From Tritrichomonas musculus (taxonomy: Eukaryota > Parabasalia > Tritrichomonadida > Tritrichomonadidae), in NCBI GenBank assembly GCA_039105265.1, contig JAPFFF010000075.1, forward strand, positions 62,001-126,000: a stretch of DNA of 64,000 nucleotides. Reading direction: 5' to 3'. The position numbers were made by a program, and so were the translations under genes. The notes below the pieces were generated by a model. The model did not search any database, was not told the origin of the DNA, and saw only the letters and a list, made by a program, of their open reading frames with translations. Shown piece after piece: positions 39,147 through 49,967 of this stretch (position 1 is the stretch's first letter; every line of letters begins with the position of its first letter).

Positions 39147-39773
39147 ATGAATAAAAAGAAAGAAATAACTTTCTTATATGTTAAAAATAACCAAATCAAT
39201 CAGACATCAATCACAGCACAAACAAGGAGAATTAGAAATAAGACCAACATTAAGATTAGAGATTTAGGAAATAAATATCTAGTGATCAAAAGTTTATTCG
39301 AACAACTCAGCATAAAAAGAGATACCTTATATTTGTTTGGAAAAAAGCTCGAAGAAGAGTATAAGGAAACTAAGAAAGGAATACATTTGCAAAACCAGAT
39401 CAAACGCATGAAGGAAGCTCTGTATTGCTGGTATGCTGAGTACTTTTTCACAGAGCTTTGTCAGTTCAACTCATCTTTATTAAAGAGATTGACATTATTT
39501 ACAAATAGTTCAAAAGTATTAAATTCATTATCAAAATTACAATTAAAAATGATTAAAAGAATTAATAGAAATATTAATAACATGAAAGAACAGGAAAATG
39601 AAGATAATTTACAAAATTTAACTGACAATGCTGTTTTCAATGAAATAATAACCAATCAAGAAATTGACAATTTTGAATTTTCAAATATTAATATGGAAAA
39701 CACTAATGAAAAAAATAGTACTTCGGCATCTAATAATAATATGTTTGATTTCGATAAATTATTAAATTTTTAA
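39147..39773 (+). CDS. Helical hypothetical protein
   Basis: 208 residues from an ATG. Basic N-terminus (TRRIRNKTNIKIRDLGNKY), then long amphipathic helices (FEQLSIKRDTLYLFGKKLEE, QNQIKRMKEALYCWYAEYFF, SLSKLQLKMIKRINRNINNM), then an Asn/Glu-rich linker and a short acidic-hydrophobic tail (MFDFDKLLNF). No signal or membrane segment. I do not recognise a domain. The strong promoter block argues that it is a real gene. Ends in TAA. Confidence 0.7.
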   Translation: MNKKKEITFLYVKNNQINQTSITAQTRRIRNKTNIKIRDLGNKYLVIKSLFEQLSIKRDTLYLFGKKLEEEYKETKKGIHLQNQIKRMKEALYCWYAEYFFTELCQFNSSLLKRLTLFTNSSKVLNSLSKLQLKMIKRINRNINNMKEQENEDNLQNLTDNAVFNEIITNQEIDNFEFSNINMENTNEKNSTSASNNNMFDFDKLLNF

Positions 39774-40918
39774 TAAATTGATAATATGGCTGATCTTAAT
39801 ATTAACAATAAAAAAATATTTGTTTTATTAGAAACAAAATAATTATTTTGCTATTATTACTTTCTGGTAGCAAAAAGATTATTTTCAATCAATATAAATA
39901 TCATTGAAAAATAAATCGTAGAAAATATATTTGTTTATATTAATACCTTTGCTTTTCAAAATGTTAGTAGCAAATTCACTATAATCGTGCTTACAAAGGA
40001 TTCAAAATAATGAATCATTAAAGAGATCTCTAATCAAAAAAGGTGAAATCATAGTATTTAAGACTTTGATTGAATGAATCCTTCAAATTTTCTAAATTGT
40101 TCTTTAAGAAATTGTTAAAGAAGAAATTGGCAATGCCATTATGGTATCATTTGATAGATTCATAAAAGACTTACTTATATGCTTTATCCTTTTATGCATT
40201 TAGTAGTTCATTGAGTTAAATTATTAAACATTTGAGCAAAAAAATTCTGCATATTAAACGAATTCTTCAAGAACTTTTGGGTTATTTTGAAAAATAAAAG
40301 AATACTGCTGTTACAATTAATAACTAAGGTTTAATTCTTCCAAATTTGCTTATAAAGTTTGAAGAATAACAAAATTCTTTCGATCGTCGTTTTTTTCCAA
40401 ATTGACAATATTGTGTAATACAGCACAAGATCATCATGGTTATCAAAATTTATCATATAATTATATATAAGGATTAAAAAATAATGGGGTTCTCAAAAAG
40501 CAAGCATGAAATAATAGTTCTGATTTGTTTTTTTATTTTCTGTAAATTTATTTTCAAAAAACTACTATATATCAATTTTTATAAATAATATAATCAATAT
40601 ACTCACATTTTCAAAATGTTTTATTAAGATATTATACTTTTTTGATCTTCAATCATATTTAGAAAAAGTTAGAAAGAATATTTATTTTTTTGAAAAAGTT
40701 TGATCGTAACATTCCACAAAATAAATATATATATATTTTTCTGCCATCAGCTTCTTCCATTACATTTTTTTTTTTTGAAAAAGTTTGCAAAATAAAATTT
40801 TTAAATAAATAAGATTTTGCATTTAATACAAATTAAAGATGATTTAGATAAATTAAAATATAATTGATTATTTCTAAACGGGATTCTCAAAAAGTTGAAA
40901 ACAATTCAAAAATTAAAT
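39774..40918. other. AT-rich spacer
   Basis: No supported gene; broken short frames near 40020-40200 look weakly protein-like but have no recognisable motif. Confidence 0.4.
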
Positions 40919-40961
40919 ACTTTATTTCATATTTACAAAAAAAAAAAAAAAAAGATTTATA
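40919..40961 (+). promoter_or_regulatory. Initiator and poly-A leader of the 40962 gene
   Basis: ACTTTATTTCATATTTAC is followed by a 17-A run and GATTTATA before the ATG. TCATA fits the initiator with A(+1) at 40929; 5' UTR about 33 nt. Confidence 0.5.
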
Positions 40962-41777
40962 ATGGAGAGTATTCCACAAGGTCAATTTGATATTTGGACA
41001 CCAAAAGCCAAAAAGTACCTTTCAGGATCCGTATTGCTTTTTTGCGTCGTAATAATGGCATTCTTAGTTACTGATTTTTTCTTATATCGCTTATCAGTTG
41101 TCAGTATAATTGGAACGCTTATATTATTAATTAGTGACATGTTTGAAAGCGTTAATTTATGGTTTTCATTTAATGGCTTTTATCGGAAGTTTTTCACGAT
41201 AATCATTTTTGTTATTTTCATAATTGTTGGATTGATTTTTTATGATATTATATCAGCAGTTTCGAGAAATATGACTATATTAAGAATCACAATGTCATTA
41301 ATCCAAGTGATATATATGGCATATGGGGTAATAATGATAATTACCTCAAATAAAAAAATAGAAAAAATGGTTGATGAAAATTCTCGGCAAGATCATATAG
41401 AAAATAATGATGGCATCCTTGATCCTTATTTAGAAGAAGATAGTAAGTATCTTGAATACAAAAAGAATTTAAAGAGAAAAGGTAGTGAAATTGAAAATAT
41501 CGAAAGATATTTTTCACCTTACTTTGATCGGCTAGCCCTTGAATCTTCATGTATGATTTATTCACCAGAAATAAACCTCGATGAAAAAAATTATACAAGT
41601 TCAAGCTTATATATAGAAGGAGTACCTAGCCAAATAACTAAAGAACTCTTTTGGCTCAGTTCGTTTGCCTATAAGTCTAATGCTTCTGAAGAGGAAGATG
41701 AAAACATTAATAATGTTGTTGAGATTGAAGAAATTAAGCAACCTTATTCTTTTTTAGATGTAGAAAATATAATTTAA
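40962..41777 (+). CDS. Four-pass membrane protein with cytosolic tail
   Basis: 271 residues from an ATG. Four hydrophobic segments (about 21-40, 44-66, 77-99, 105-128) are followed by a 140-residue charged tail rich in Glu/Asp/Ser. There is no N-terminal signal, so both ends are probably cytosolic. No family recognised; the four-span layout resembles several small Golgi/vesicle proteins, but nothing in the sequence proves that. Ends in TAA. Confidence 0.7.
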   Translation: MESIPQGQFDIWTPKAKKYLSGSVLLFCVVIMAFLVTDFFLYRLSVVSIIGTLILLISDMFESVNLWFSFNGFYRKFFTIIIFVIFIIVGLIFYDIISAVSRNMTILRITMSLIQVIYMAYGVIMIITSNKKIEKMVDENSRQDHIENNDGILDPYLEEDSKYLEYKKNLKRKGSEIENIERYFSPYFDRLALESSCMIYSPEINLDEKNYTSSSLYIEGVPSQITKELFWLSSFAYKSNASEEEDENINNVVEIEEIKQPYSFLDVENII

Positions 41778-42328
41778 TTACAAATATAATACGGTTTAAC
41801 ATGTATAATTATTGAGATATGGCGATTATAGTACATCCTCCCACCCAATTTTTTCAACTGAAATGTGATATAAAAAATGCTTTTTTGTAAAAAAAATTAT
41901 TATGCTCCTCTCAATTTTTTTTTTTCAAATTTTATTGAATAACAATTTATTATTTTGTGAAGTTTAATTTAAAACTATATAAAACATGCTTAAGAAAATA
42001 TATATCATTGTTTTATAAAAGATTTCACTGCATTTTAAATGGATATCATATTATATTTAGAAATAAAAAAAATTTAATATCAAAATTTTTTTAACACATA
42101 GTTAAAGTTTTATAGGAGCTTTTATTTAATCTTTTTTACTTCATCAATGATTATATTTAAAAATAATTGTATTTTAAAAAATAATTTATAAAACTTGATT
42201 TGAATATATTATTTCAAAATTATTGAAAAAATAACTTGAATAAATTATCAAAATTTTTATACATTCAAATTTGAAAAAAGATATAAAATAAAAATTAAAT
42301 CAAAATTGAATAAAATAAAAATGTGAAA
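41778..42328. other. AT-rich spacer
   Basis: No gene seen. Confidence 0.4.
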
Positions 42329-42350
42329 TTATTTCATTTTTTAATTAAAC
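42329..42350 (+). promoter_or_regulatory. Core promoter (initiator) of the 42351 gene
   Basis: TTATTTCATTTTTTAATTAA plus AC shares 18 consecutive bases with the blocks at 4938 and 39113. A(+1) at 42336, 5' UTR 15 nt. Confidence 0.65.
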
Positions 42351-42974
42351 ATGAGCTCAGCAAATTCATTATTCGGTTTAAACTTACATCTTTTATCATT
42401 TAGACTCCATCCAAGTTTATACAAAGAATCAGATGATATTCGAATTAGCATCACTACAATGCCAGAAGAAAACAAGCAAGCCTTTATATTTTCAGCCCGA
42501 AAAAACAAAGATTTTGATATGAAATTTGGAGTTAATGTCACAATTCCACAAGAAAAAATCCCTGAAGGGTTTATTTCAACAAGTACCGAAAAGATTATCG
42601 TCGTATTCAGAAGAAAAAGTTACTTCCAAGGAGATCCTATTATTGCATCAACAGTAATCTCAGCAAAAGATTTTCCGAAGAATCTTTCAGAGCCCGAAGT
42701 TTCCATGCGATATAATCTTTATGAAATGCCAAAAGATCATGTTAATAACGACCACAACAAAAAGAACAACAATAACAAAAAATCATCAAAAAAGAATGAA
42801 AGAGATATTATTGGACAAATTGATGTTAAAATGTCTTTGACTGACCCATTCAGAGATTATAGCTTGGAAGATGATTTATTTGACCTTAATAACAACAGTT
42901 TAACAGTCGATTCTGGAAGATCAAATGGTAAAACTATTTTTTCTAGTAATTTTATGGGATTCCAAAAACTTTAA
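42351..42974 (+). CDS. Small beta-sandwich (C2-like) hypothetical protein
   Basis: 207 residues from an ATG. Residues 8-135 alternate short hydrophobic strands (LHLLSFRLHPSLY, DIRISITTMPE, KIIVVFRRKSYFQGDPIIAS) in a pattern reminiscent of C2 domains, but no calcium-binding Asp cluster is obvious. An Asn/Lys low-complexity linker follows (HNKKNNNNKKSSKKNE), then DIIGQIDVKMSLTDPF and an acidic tail. The domain guess is weak; the gene itself is well supported by its promoter. Ends in TAA. Confidence 0.65.
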   Translation: MSSANSLFGLNLHLLSFRLHPSLYKESDDIRISITTMPEENKQAFIFSARKNKDFDMKFGVNVTIPQEKIPEGFISTSTEKIIVVFRRKSYFQGDPIIASTVISAKDFPKNLSEPEVSMRYNLYEMPKDHVNNDHNKKNNNNKKSSKKNERDIIGQIDVKMSLTDPFRDYSLEDDLFDLNNNSLTVDSGRSNGKTIFSSNFMGFQKL

Positions 42975-43371
42975 ATGTAAAAAATAAAAATGTTTGATTA
43001 TTCTAAATATTTTTGCTATTTACAAATTGATTTTAACGCTTTTATTTTAAATGTGTACTAAAGTTTAAAAATGGTTTCATGCGTAATTTTTATCAAAGAA
43101 AATAAAAAAATTTAGATTATATATCATCTATATTGATTTGATATATTTGTGATAACTATAACAATTCAAAGGCAATTAAAGCCATTTCTAAGCAAATTTG
43201 TTTATATTGAAATGAAATGCAATATCAGCAATGAATGCATAAAGTAAATTCATACAACTTTTTCAGAGAGAAAAAAGTGACATTCTGATTGAGAACTACA
43301 AAAGTATTTACATTCAATCCAAATATTTTTGCTTAAAGTTTAAGGTTCACCAAACAGAACAATCTGGAAAT
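42975..43371. other. AT-rich spacer
   Basis: Holds the convergent 3' region of the 42351 gene; no further gene seen. Confidence 0.4.
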
Positions 43372-43525
43372 TTAAATCAACAAAAAGTGAGAATCAGTCA
43401 GTTCATAAATTTCTGAAATTTGCTGCATCAGCCTCAAATTAGGAAGAATCCTCAAGTTTTCAGCATTGATCCATCTTTGAGGCAAAGAAACTGTCTCTGC
43501 TGTAATGCCATCAAATAGCTACATA
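43372..43525 (-). pseudogene. C-terminal coding relic downstream of IST1-like gene
   Basis: The minus strand reads LFDGITAETVSLPQRWINAE then NLRILPNLRLMQQISEIYEL and TDSHFLLI to a TAA at 43372, preceded by a TAG. Clearly protein-like, on the same strand as and 90 bp beyond the end of the Q-rich gene. No family recognised; it could be a decayed neighbour or lost exon. Confidence 0.35.
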
Positions 43526-43610
43526 TTAGCAAAGTTTTAAATGCAAACTAGTGAATAAAACAGCATTTTTATTATGTAACAAAAAACATAAAAAATAAAA
43601 AATAAAATAT

Positions 43611-44819
43611 TTATTGATCTACATCTTCTTCTTCTTCATCGAATTGCACTTTTGCTTTTGCATTTTCATCATTCATTTCCTCAAAATCTGGAGGAGCAAA
43701 AACTGGATATTGGACCTGCCCCATTACATCTGAATTATTCTCAGGCTGCTGGTGCAAAGGCTGGCCAGCATATTGATGTTCATAATTCTGTTGTCTGTAC
43801 TGAGGCGACTGGCTCACATTTGGCTGAGGTAACTGAATATTAGGCATTGAACCATATTGTGGTGACAAATTATCAGGAGTAAATGTCGGCTGCTGACTCA
43901 TGCCTTGCGTGAGCTGTATATTTTGCATTGAATTCTGTGGTGAAAAACTGGGTGTTTGTGACATGTCCAAACGAGTAAATGTAGGCTGTTGATTCATGTC
44001 TTGTGTGAGCTGTATATTTTGCATTGAATTCTGTGGTGAAAAGCGTGGTGGCTGCGACAAGTTAACAGGAGTGAACAAAGGTGGCTGGTTTAGAGTTTGA
44101 GAGCACTGCATACTTTGAGCTGAATTCTGTCTTGATTGTTGTTGATTCACTTCATTCAGCTGGCTTGATTGCATTGTCTGTGTTGCATTTTGAGGGATGT
44201 TTTGAGTTGATGTTTGGCTTTGCGAAACACTGTTTGGAGGAAATGTAAAAGCTGCGTTTGTCTGATTCTCTGAATCATTGAAAATGCAATTATATTTTGA
44301 AAGTGCATTGTATAAATATTGATCTTCTTGAAGAAGACACTCCTTTTTAATAGCTGGATAAAACCTTTTGGCATCATCTAATGTGACTTGTTCTGAATTA
44401 AAATAAACTTTTGTTTCATGTGTCTGACATATACGTTTTCTAAATGTATGTGTTCTGGTCAACTCTGACAACAAGTAAAAGAGATCTTTTTGCTTGTCAA
44501 TTTTAGAAAAATAGAAGCAAAATTCAAGTGCTGCTTGAATATCATCAGGAAGTGGTTTTGAATCAACCAATAATTCTGTGCATCTGAAGAGAAGTTGCAG
44601 GTAGTTTAGTGCTTGTGTTGCCTTTTCAATGCATACTTCTGCTCTAAGAATGTTTTCAAATTGGAATGTAAGATCGTTATTTTTTGCATTATATTTGTTT
44701 TTAAAGGATGCAACTTGTCCATCTCTGAAGTTTTTCTTTGTTCTTATTTCTGAGTTTAATTTGGCAATGTGAATTTGAATTTTATTTTGTAAATCTTGTG
44801 CTTTCTTGTTCTTAAGCAT
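43611..44819 (-). CDS. Possible IST1-like (ESCRT) protein with Q-rich repeats
   Basis: 402 residues from an ATG. Residues 1-180 are all-helical. KKNFRDGQVASFKNKYNAKN, AEVCIEKATQALNYLQLLFR then CTELLVDSKPLPDDIQAALE recall the IST1 core (helices, RxE..IreD.. A...L......L), which binds ESCRT-III and Vps4. The match is by pattern only. Residues 180-370 are Gln/Ser/Asn/Pro-rich with a roughly 31-residue repeat (FSPQNSMQNIQLTQ...QPTFT) seen about three times and also visible at DNA level. The C-terminus is acidic (DEEEEDVDQ), where IST1 usually carries MIT-interacting motifs, not evident here. TCATA lies about 11 nt before the ATG on the minus strand. Alternative: a lineage-specific scaffold. Confidence 0.7.
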   Translation of the reverse strand: MLKNKKAQDLQNKIQIHIAKLNSEIRTKKNFRDGQVASFKNKYNAKNNDLTFQFENILRAEVCIEKATQALNYLQLLFRCTELLVDSKPLPDDIQAALEFCFYFSKIDKQKDLFYLLSELTRTHTFRKRICQTHETKVYFNSEQVTLDDAKRFYPAIKKECLLQEDQYLYNALSKYNCIFNDSENQTNAAFTFPPNSVSQSQTSTQNIPQNATQTMQSSQLNEVNQQQSRQNSAQSMQCSQTLNQPPLFTPVNLSQPPRFSPQNSMQNIQLTQDMNQQPTFTRLDMSQTPSFSPQNSMQNIQLTQGMSQQPTFTPDNLSPQYGSMPNIQLPQPNVSQSPQYRQQNYEHQYAGQPLHQQPENNSDVMGQVQYPVFAPPDFEEMNDENAKAKVQFDEEEEDVDQ

Positions 44820-46223
44820 TTATAATTATGATTCTTACTGTTTGCTAAGTGAAAAAAAAATATTTTCAATGCACATTGAAAATTAAATATGAAAATGACC
44901 GTAAATTCTGAACAGTAAAAAAGCTGACCGTAAATTGAGAAACAAGCATTTATTTAGATAAAAATAAATGCATTAAATGTAATAATAACGAATGACTAAA
45001 TAAAAAATAATACAAGTATATATAAATCACCGTAAATTGTGATATTTTATATCAATATTTTTCAATTTTTAAAAAATACCAGAACTTTTTGAATGGAGTA
45101 TCTCCAATTTAAATCATTCTGATTTCATTCAAAAATTAAATTAATTTTCTTTTTCACGCAGACTATTTTTGGCATCAATAATATTTGAATTTTATGCTTT
45201 ATTATTGGATTAATATTTTTTTTTTATTAATAATCTTAATTTGTCTAGCATTTGTTAACAATGAATATTTGATTTCTATACAAATCATATTTCATAAAAT
45301 GTTTTTTATTATGCTTATTATCTAGACAAATTTAACATTTGTGTTCTAATAAATATGAGAATATTTTCATTTAATTAGCTTTTAATCATCGAAAAATTAA
45401 TAATGATGATGATATTTACATTTTTTTAAATCATATAAATTAAAAATAAGGTTTCATATAATGAATTAGAACAGTTCAATCTTGCAGTCAAATCAAATTT
45501 ATAATTGATATAAAAATGATTTAATAATCATAATTGTAAAAAACATAAAAATTTTTCTGTATATTTAAATGGTCTATAAATATACAAAACATTGATTCTA
45601 ATCTTACTCAAGAAATTTATTATTAATTGTTTTAATATCAATTGAAAAACCTCGTTGATTTTCTGAGTATGCTTTGAAAAACCTGAGTTCTGATATTCAA
45701 ATAATTCTTCTGAAAAACCTCGCATCAAATCATGAATCATTTATTTGAAAATTAGATTCTCATTTTAAGTTTAATGTTTTTATCAGATGCTGCATTTAAT
45801 TAAATTGAACTTTATGTTTCTTTTTTTTTTAAAAAAAAAGAAATTATTTACTATCGTAACAAATTTAACATTTTTTAGATATAGTCTTTGTTTATCTCAT
45901 TTGATTAATTAGATACATATTTTTAATGATCTTTGATTAATTTTTGTTTATTTTAAAATGATTTGAATAAAAACAATAGTTTTTTTTTTTTTTTCTAAAT
46001 ATTCTCTAAATAATATTTAAAACCAAAAGATCTAGCATAAATATGTCTTTTCCAGGAATTTTTTTTTGGATTTTTGATAATAGATATTTTTCATAAATTT
46101 AACAATCGGCAAAACATCTGGTTTTTAATGATAACTAATTTATTAAGCTACTTAATAAAGTATTTTTACATGATGAACACTAAAAAAATTAAATAAAAAA
46201 ATAGTAATTGATTAAAAATTATT
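44820..46223. other. Long AT-rich spacer
   Basis: CCGTAAATT occurs three times (about 44900, 44939, 45031) upstream of the IST1-like gene. A 70-codon minus-strand ATG frame at 45740 (RGFSEELFEYQNSGFSKHTQ) is possible but unsupported. GAAAAACCT recurs three times inside it. Confidence 0.4.
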
Positions 46224-49200
46224 TTATATCTTTTCAACAACTATATCCGAATCAAGCATAACATCTTCTAAATCAAGAGAAGAATGAACAGTTATTTTAT
46301 GGAGCGACTTGCATGACTTGAAAGAGAACTGCGAGACACTCGTTACTGAAGAAGGAATAGAAATTTCAGTGAGCAATGAGCACTTGCAGAATGCATAATC
46401 TCCGATAGAAGCTACCGATGAAGGACTCTCGAACAAGACCCTTTCCAAAGATGCACAATTTTCAAAAGCAGAAGATCTGATTGATTTTACAGACTGCGGA
46501 ATCAAGAGATCTTTCAATGCAGAGCAATTTTTGAACAGGCCATTTTGGATTGAATCAACAGACGAAGGGAGACAGACTTGGACGAGATTCAAGCAACCCT
46601 TAAATGCGAAAGGACGAATTTCATTTACTGAAGGAGGCAGTGACACTTTTTTCAACGAAGAACAACCGCAAAAAGCATTTTCACCGATTGATTTCAAAGA
46701 CGATTTTCCATCGAATTCGACTGACTCAAGTGACGAGCAGCCGATGAAAGCATTGGATTCAATTTCAGCTACAGAAGGAGGAATGATGATTTGCTTGAGA
46801 GATGAGCATTCGCCAAATGCTGACGAAGAAATCAACGAAACAGAAGAAGGCGATTCAAACACAACTTCAGACAGAGAAGCGCAATTTTCAAATGCATTTT
46901 GACCAATAAATTTAAGAGAAGAAGGGAAAGTTATTTTAGTAAGTGAGATGCAGTCAATAAAAGCTAAGCCTTCAATGTTAGTCAGGGGAAATTGAATTGA
47001 TAATTGGCCGAGTAAAGAACATCTTGAAAAAGTTCCCTTTTGAATTTTTGTGAGTGAAGGAAACGTTTCTATCGATGTCAGTGATGAACAATCACAAAAA
47101 GCATTCTCGCCAATTGAAGTAACAGACGACGGTTGTTCAAATACGACTTGTGACAAAGAGAGACAACTGTCAAAGGCACTTTTTTCAATCGATTTGACAG
47201 AAGAAGGAATTGTTATCGTCGTCAATGATGAACATTCATGGAAAGAAGACTCACCAATCAAAGACAACGACGAATCGGCATCAAACAAAACACTGACCAA
47301 CGATGAACACGAAGCAAAAGAATCCTTTCCAATCATTTCAATAGAAGAAGGAATGATAACTTTAGTCAGTGAATTGCAACCTTTAAAAGCTCGACCTTTT
47401 ATTGATGTGACGGAATGTTCAATCAACAAATTTGAAAGAGACGTGCAGCCTTCAAAAGAGTCTTCAATCTCTCTAACAGAAGAATCAATTCTGACAAAAT
47501 TGATGTTCTTGTCGTAATTGAAATTTTTGTCGGTTTTTTCAACACCAGAAAAATGGATTCCAATTTGAAAGTTACTTTTTTCAAAGTAGTTCTTTCTCAC
47601 TTCCAAAATTTGATTATAAATGGACTTGAATGAATCAGAAGGATATTTTATTTCAATTCGGAAGTTGTCAAAAACTTTGATATTGTTGATGAAACTTTTT
47701 GAATTCAGCAATGATTTTGAATGCAATATTTCAGTTGCATTTGAAAAGAGATGAATTTCATCATCTTTGCCAACCATTGAAAGTGGCTTTTCATTATTCA
47801 CTGATGCTATTTCAAAGCAGCAATAAGTCTCCAATTCTTTGAACCGTAACAAAAAGTTAATGACATTGTTGCTGACTTTCTTCATGAAGAGGCTTTTTAT
47901 TCTCGAAGCGGCATTTTTCTGATTTTTCAAAGGGAGAGTATTGAAAACTTCAATTGTCATATTAGAGTCAAATTGGAAAGGGAAACTGTTGCTACTATCG
48001 GAGATATCGTCATCCGTATCAAATGATGAATTTGGTGATTTTTTGGTCAATTTTGAAAGCTCCTTTTTCAATGCAATCAGCTGATTTTTCATTATTTCAT
48101 TAGTTGCTGTGAGTTGTGAGTTCTCATTTGTTAACTTGGCATTCTGACTCGACAACCGTTTATTAAGAGCGGTTAACTGCTTATTCTCAGTTGTTAACCG
48201 TTTAAATTCAGAAGATAATTGTCTGCTTTCATTGAAAAGTTTATCGTTGCTCGATGACAAATCAACGTTCTCAATCTTGACTTTTTTGTTCTCGTTCGAA
48301 AGCTGCTTGTTTTCATTTGTCAGCTGCTTCACTCGCATCGACAGTTCGTGATTACTATTTGTCAGACGATCGAGATCAGCAGCCAAGTTTATCTGGCTTG
48401 AAGAGAGTTGTTTATTCTCACTTTTCAGAATTTTATTTTTACTTGATATTTTTTTGTTGTCAGTTTTTAACTGCTTATTTTCAGAGGATAATTGGTCGTT
48501 GCTTGTTTTCAATTGAATGCTATTTTGAGCGTCTTTTTTTAAACGTTCGTTTTCAATTCTCATTGCTTCATATTGAATCGTCAATTGAATATTTTCATTT
48601 ATCAATATTTTGTTGTCAATTGTCAGTTGGCTGTTCATGTCTTCAGCCGGCTCGACTCTCAGCAGCAACTTCTCAAGAGGGTCTTTCACAGCGGTTACCA
48701 ACTTGATGTATTCATTGCACTTTTCGTAGTCAACATCATCCAAGAAATAGTAAGGATTTGTCACTTTTTCAAAGATGTCTTTAAAAGTTGGCCTTTCTTC
48801 ATGATTTTTTGACCAGCACTTTTCAATCAACTTTTTTAAAGGTTCTTTGACATCAACCGTAAATTGGGGACGATAATTCTCATCTATAACTTTTTTAGTG
48901 AAACGGAAAAAGTTCACTTTTTGATTCCGATTTTCTGGATAAGCAAAAGAATTCGTCAAAACTTCAAACATGACAACAGCAAAGGAATAAACGTCCACCG
49001 ACTGATTATAGTCTTCACCACCTAATGCTTCAGGTGCTGCATAGGCTAGGGTGCCCCCGTGATAAGTTTGTTCTAACGTTTTTCCTACGTCAAAATATTT
49101 CGAAACGCCAAAATCAGTAATTAATGGGAAAAAGTTCTCGTCAAGCAAGATATTGGCGGTTTTAAGATCCCTATGAATTATGTTCCTGTCATGCAAGTAT

Positions 49201-49595
49201 TTCATGCCTCTAGCAATTCCTATGAGGATAATTTGGCGAGATGTATTGGTAAAATTAGTTGGCGTTTCATCTTTCTGTATTTTTTCAATTAAATTGGTAA
49301 GTGATCCATTTTGGGCGAGTTCAAGGATTAGTGTAACGTTTCGATTATTCTCAAAATCTTTTAACGAATATCCAATAAATTTGACTATGGTTGGATGATT
49401 AGAGCACATTAAAATGCGGATCTCACGATCAACAAATTGTTCGTTTGATCCTAAAAGAACTTTAGCGGCATAATATTTTTTGGTTTCTTTTTCTTGAATT
49501 TTATAAACATTACCAAAGGAACCGCTGCCAATATTTCCTATAATTTGGTATTTGCTAAGATCAATTTCGAATTGAGTATTTGGATTTGCTTGCAT
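46224..49595 (-). CDS. TKL-type protein kinase fused to coiled coil and BspA LRRs
   Basis: 1123 residues from an ATG. Kinase domain, about 14-285: GSGSFG (23-28), K45 in AAKVL, HRDLKTAN (141-148), DFG (161-163), APE (187-189); all catalytic residues are present, tyrosine-kinase-like class. Residues about 315-515 are a long coiled coil of repeated (L/S)xxENKQL-type heptads. Residues about 690-1110 are at least 15 BspA/TpLRR repeats (CSSLTTITIPSSVKSIEKSA and variants). No signal peptide, so the LRRs probably sense or scaffold inside the cell. This three-part layout is a known expansion in trichomonads. The 3' two thirds produces long spurious frames on the opposite strand. No clear initiator upstream. 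Ends in TAA. Confidence 0.92.
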   Translation of the reverse strand: MQANPNTQFEIDLSKYQIIGNIGSGSFGNVYKIQEKETKKYYAAKVLLGSNEQFVDREIRILMCSNHPTIVKFIGYSLKDFENNRNVTLILELAQNGSLTNLIEKIQKDETPTNFTNTSRQIILIGIARGMKYLHDRNIIHRDLKTANILLDENFFPLITDFGVSKYFDVGKTLEQTYHGGTLAYAAPEALGGEDYNQSVDVYSFAVVMFEVLTNSFAYPENRNQKVNFFRFTKKVIDENYRPQFTVDVKEPLKKLIEKCWSKNHEERPTFKDIFEKVTNPYYFLDDVDYEKCNEYIKLVTAVKDPLEKLLLRVEPAEDMNSQLTIDNKILINENIQLTIQYEAMRIENERLKKDAQNSIQLKTSNDQLSSENKQLKTDNKKISSKNKILKSENKQLSSSQINLAADLDRLTNSNHELSMRVKQLTNENKQLSNENKKVKIENVDLSSSNDKLFNESRQLSSEFKRLTTENKQLTALNKRLSSQNAKLTNENSQLTATNEIMKNQLIALKKELSKLTKKSPNSSFDTDDDISDSSNSFPFQFDSNMTIEVFNTLPLKNQKNAASRIKSLFMKKVSNNVINFLLRFKELETYCCFEIASVNNEKPLSMVGKDDEIHLFSNATEILHSKSLLNSKSFINNIKVFDNFRIEIKYPSDSFKSIYNQILEVRKNYFEKSNFQIGIHFSGVEKTDKNFNYDKNINFVRIDSSVREIEDSFEGCTSLSNLLIEHSVTSIKGRAFKGCNSLTKVIIPSSIEMIGKDSFASCSSLVSVLFDADSSLSLIGESSFHECSSLTTITIPSSVKSIEKSAFDSCLSLSQVVFEQPSSVTSIGENAFCDCSSLTSIETFPSLTKIQKGTFSRCSLLGQLSIQFPLTNIEGLAFIDCISLTKITFPSSLKFIGQNAFENCASLSEVVFESPSSVSLISSSAFGECSSLKQIIIPPSVAEIESNAFIGCSSLESVEFDGKSSLKSIGENAFCGCSSLKKVSLPPSVNEIRPFAFKGCLNLVQVCLPSSVDSIQNGLFKNCSALKDLLIPQSVKSIRSSAFENCASLERVLFESPSSVASIGDYAFCKCSLLTEISIPSSVTSVSQFSFKSCKSLHKITVHSSLDLEDVMLDSDIVVEKI

Positions 49596-49967
49596 GCTTT
49601 TTTGAAGTTTAAATCAATTTTTTTGTTTTTTTTTCTTCAAAGAAAAAGTAGAGCTGTTTGAAAAAAAAAAAAAAAACGGTCCTGTTTTTTCTTATAATCT
49701 TCATATATTATATAGATATATATTCGAACAATATATTGCTTAATTTTCAAGCTGTTTAGACTGGCCAATTTTGAAAAAATGATGGTTCAAATATGACAAA
49801 TTATTGGCATTTTTAAATCATATCTTATTATAACTAAAATAATAATTATTAATATCACATGTGTATTAGAAATGTTTAAATTAAAAAAGTTGAATAATGA
49901 TATTTTTTGAGATATTTTAGTTTTTAGCATAAAAACAGAAAGATGTACATTTTTAACGGTGATTGCC
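49596..49967. other. 5' spacer of kinase gene
   Basis: T- and A-rich tracts; no other feature. Confidence 0.4.

Noticed and set aside
45528-45740. 70-codon minus-strand ATG frame
   Set aside because: No initiator, no recognisable domain and internal GAAAAACCT repeats; left as part of the spacer.
46531-47517. Long plus-strand open frames (123 and 155 codons) opposite the kinase-LRR gene
   Set aside because: They read AFSPID/DEQPxKA-type repeats that are the mirror of CSSL..IPSSV LRR codons; no promoter and no independent support.
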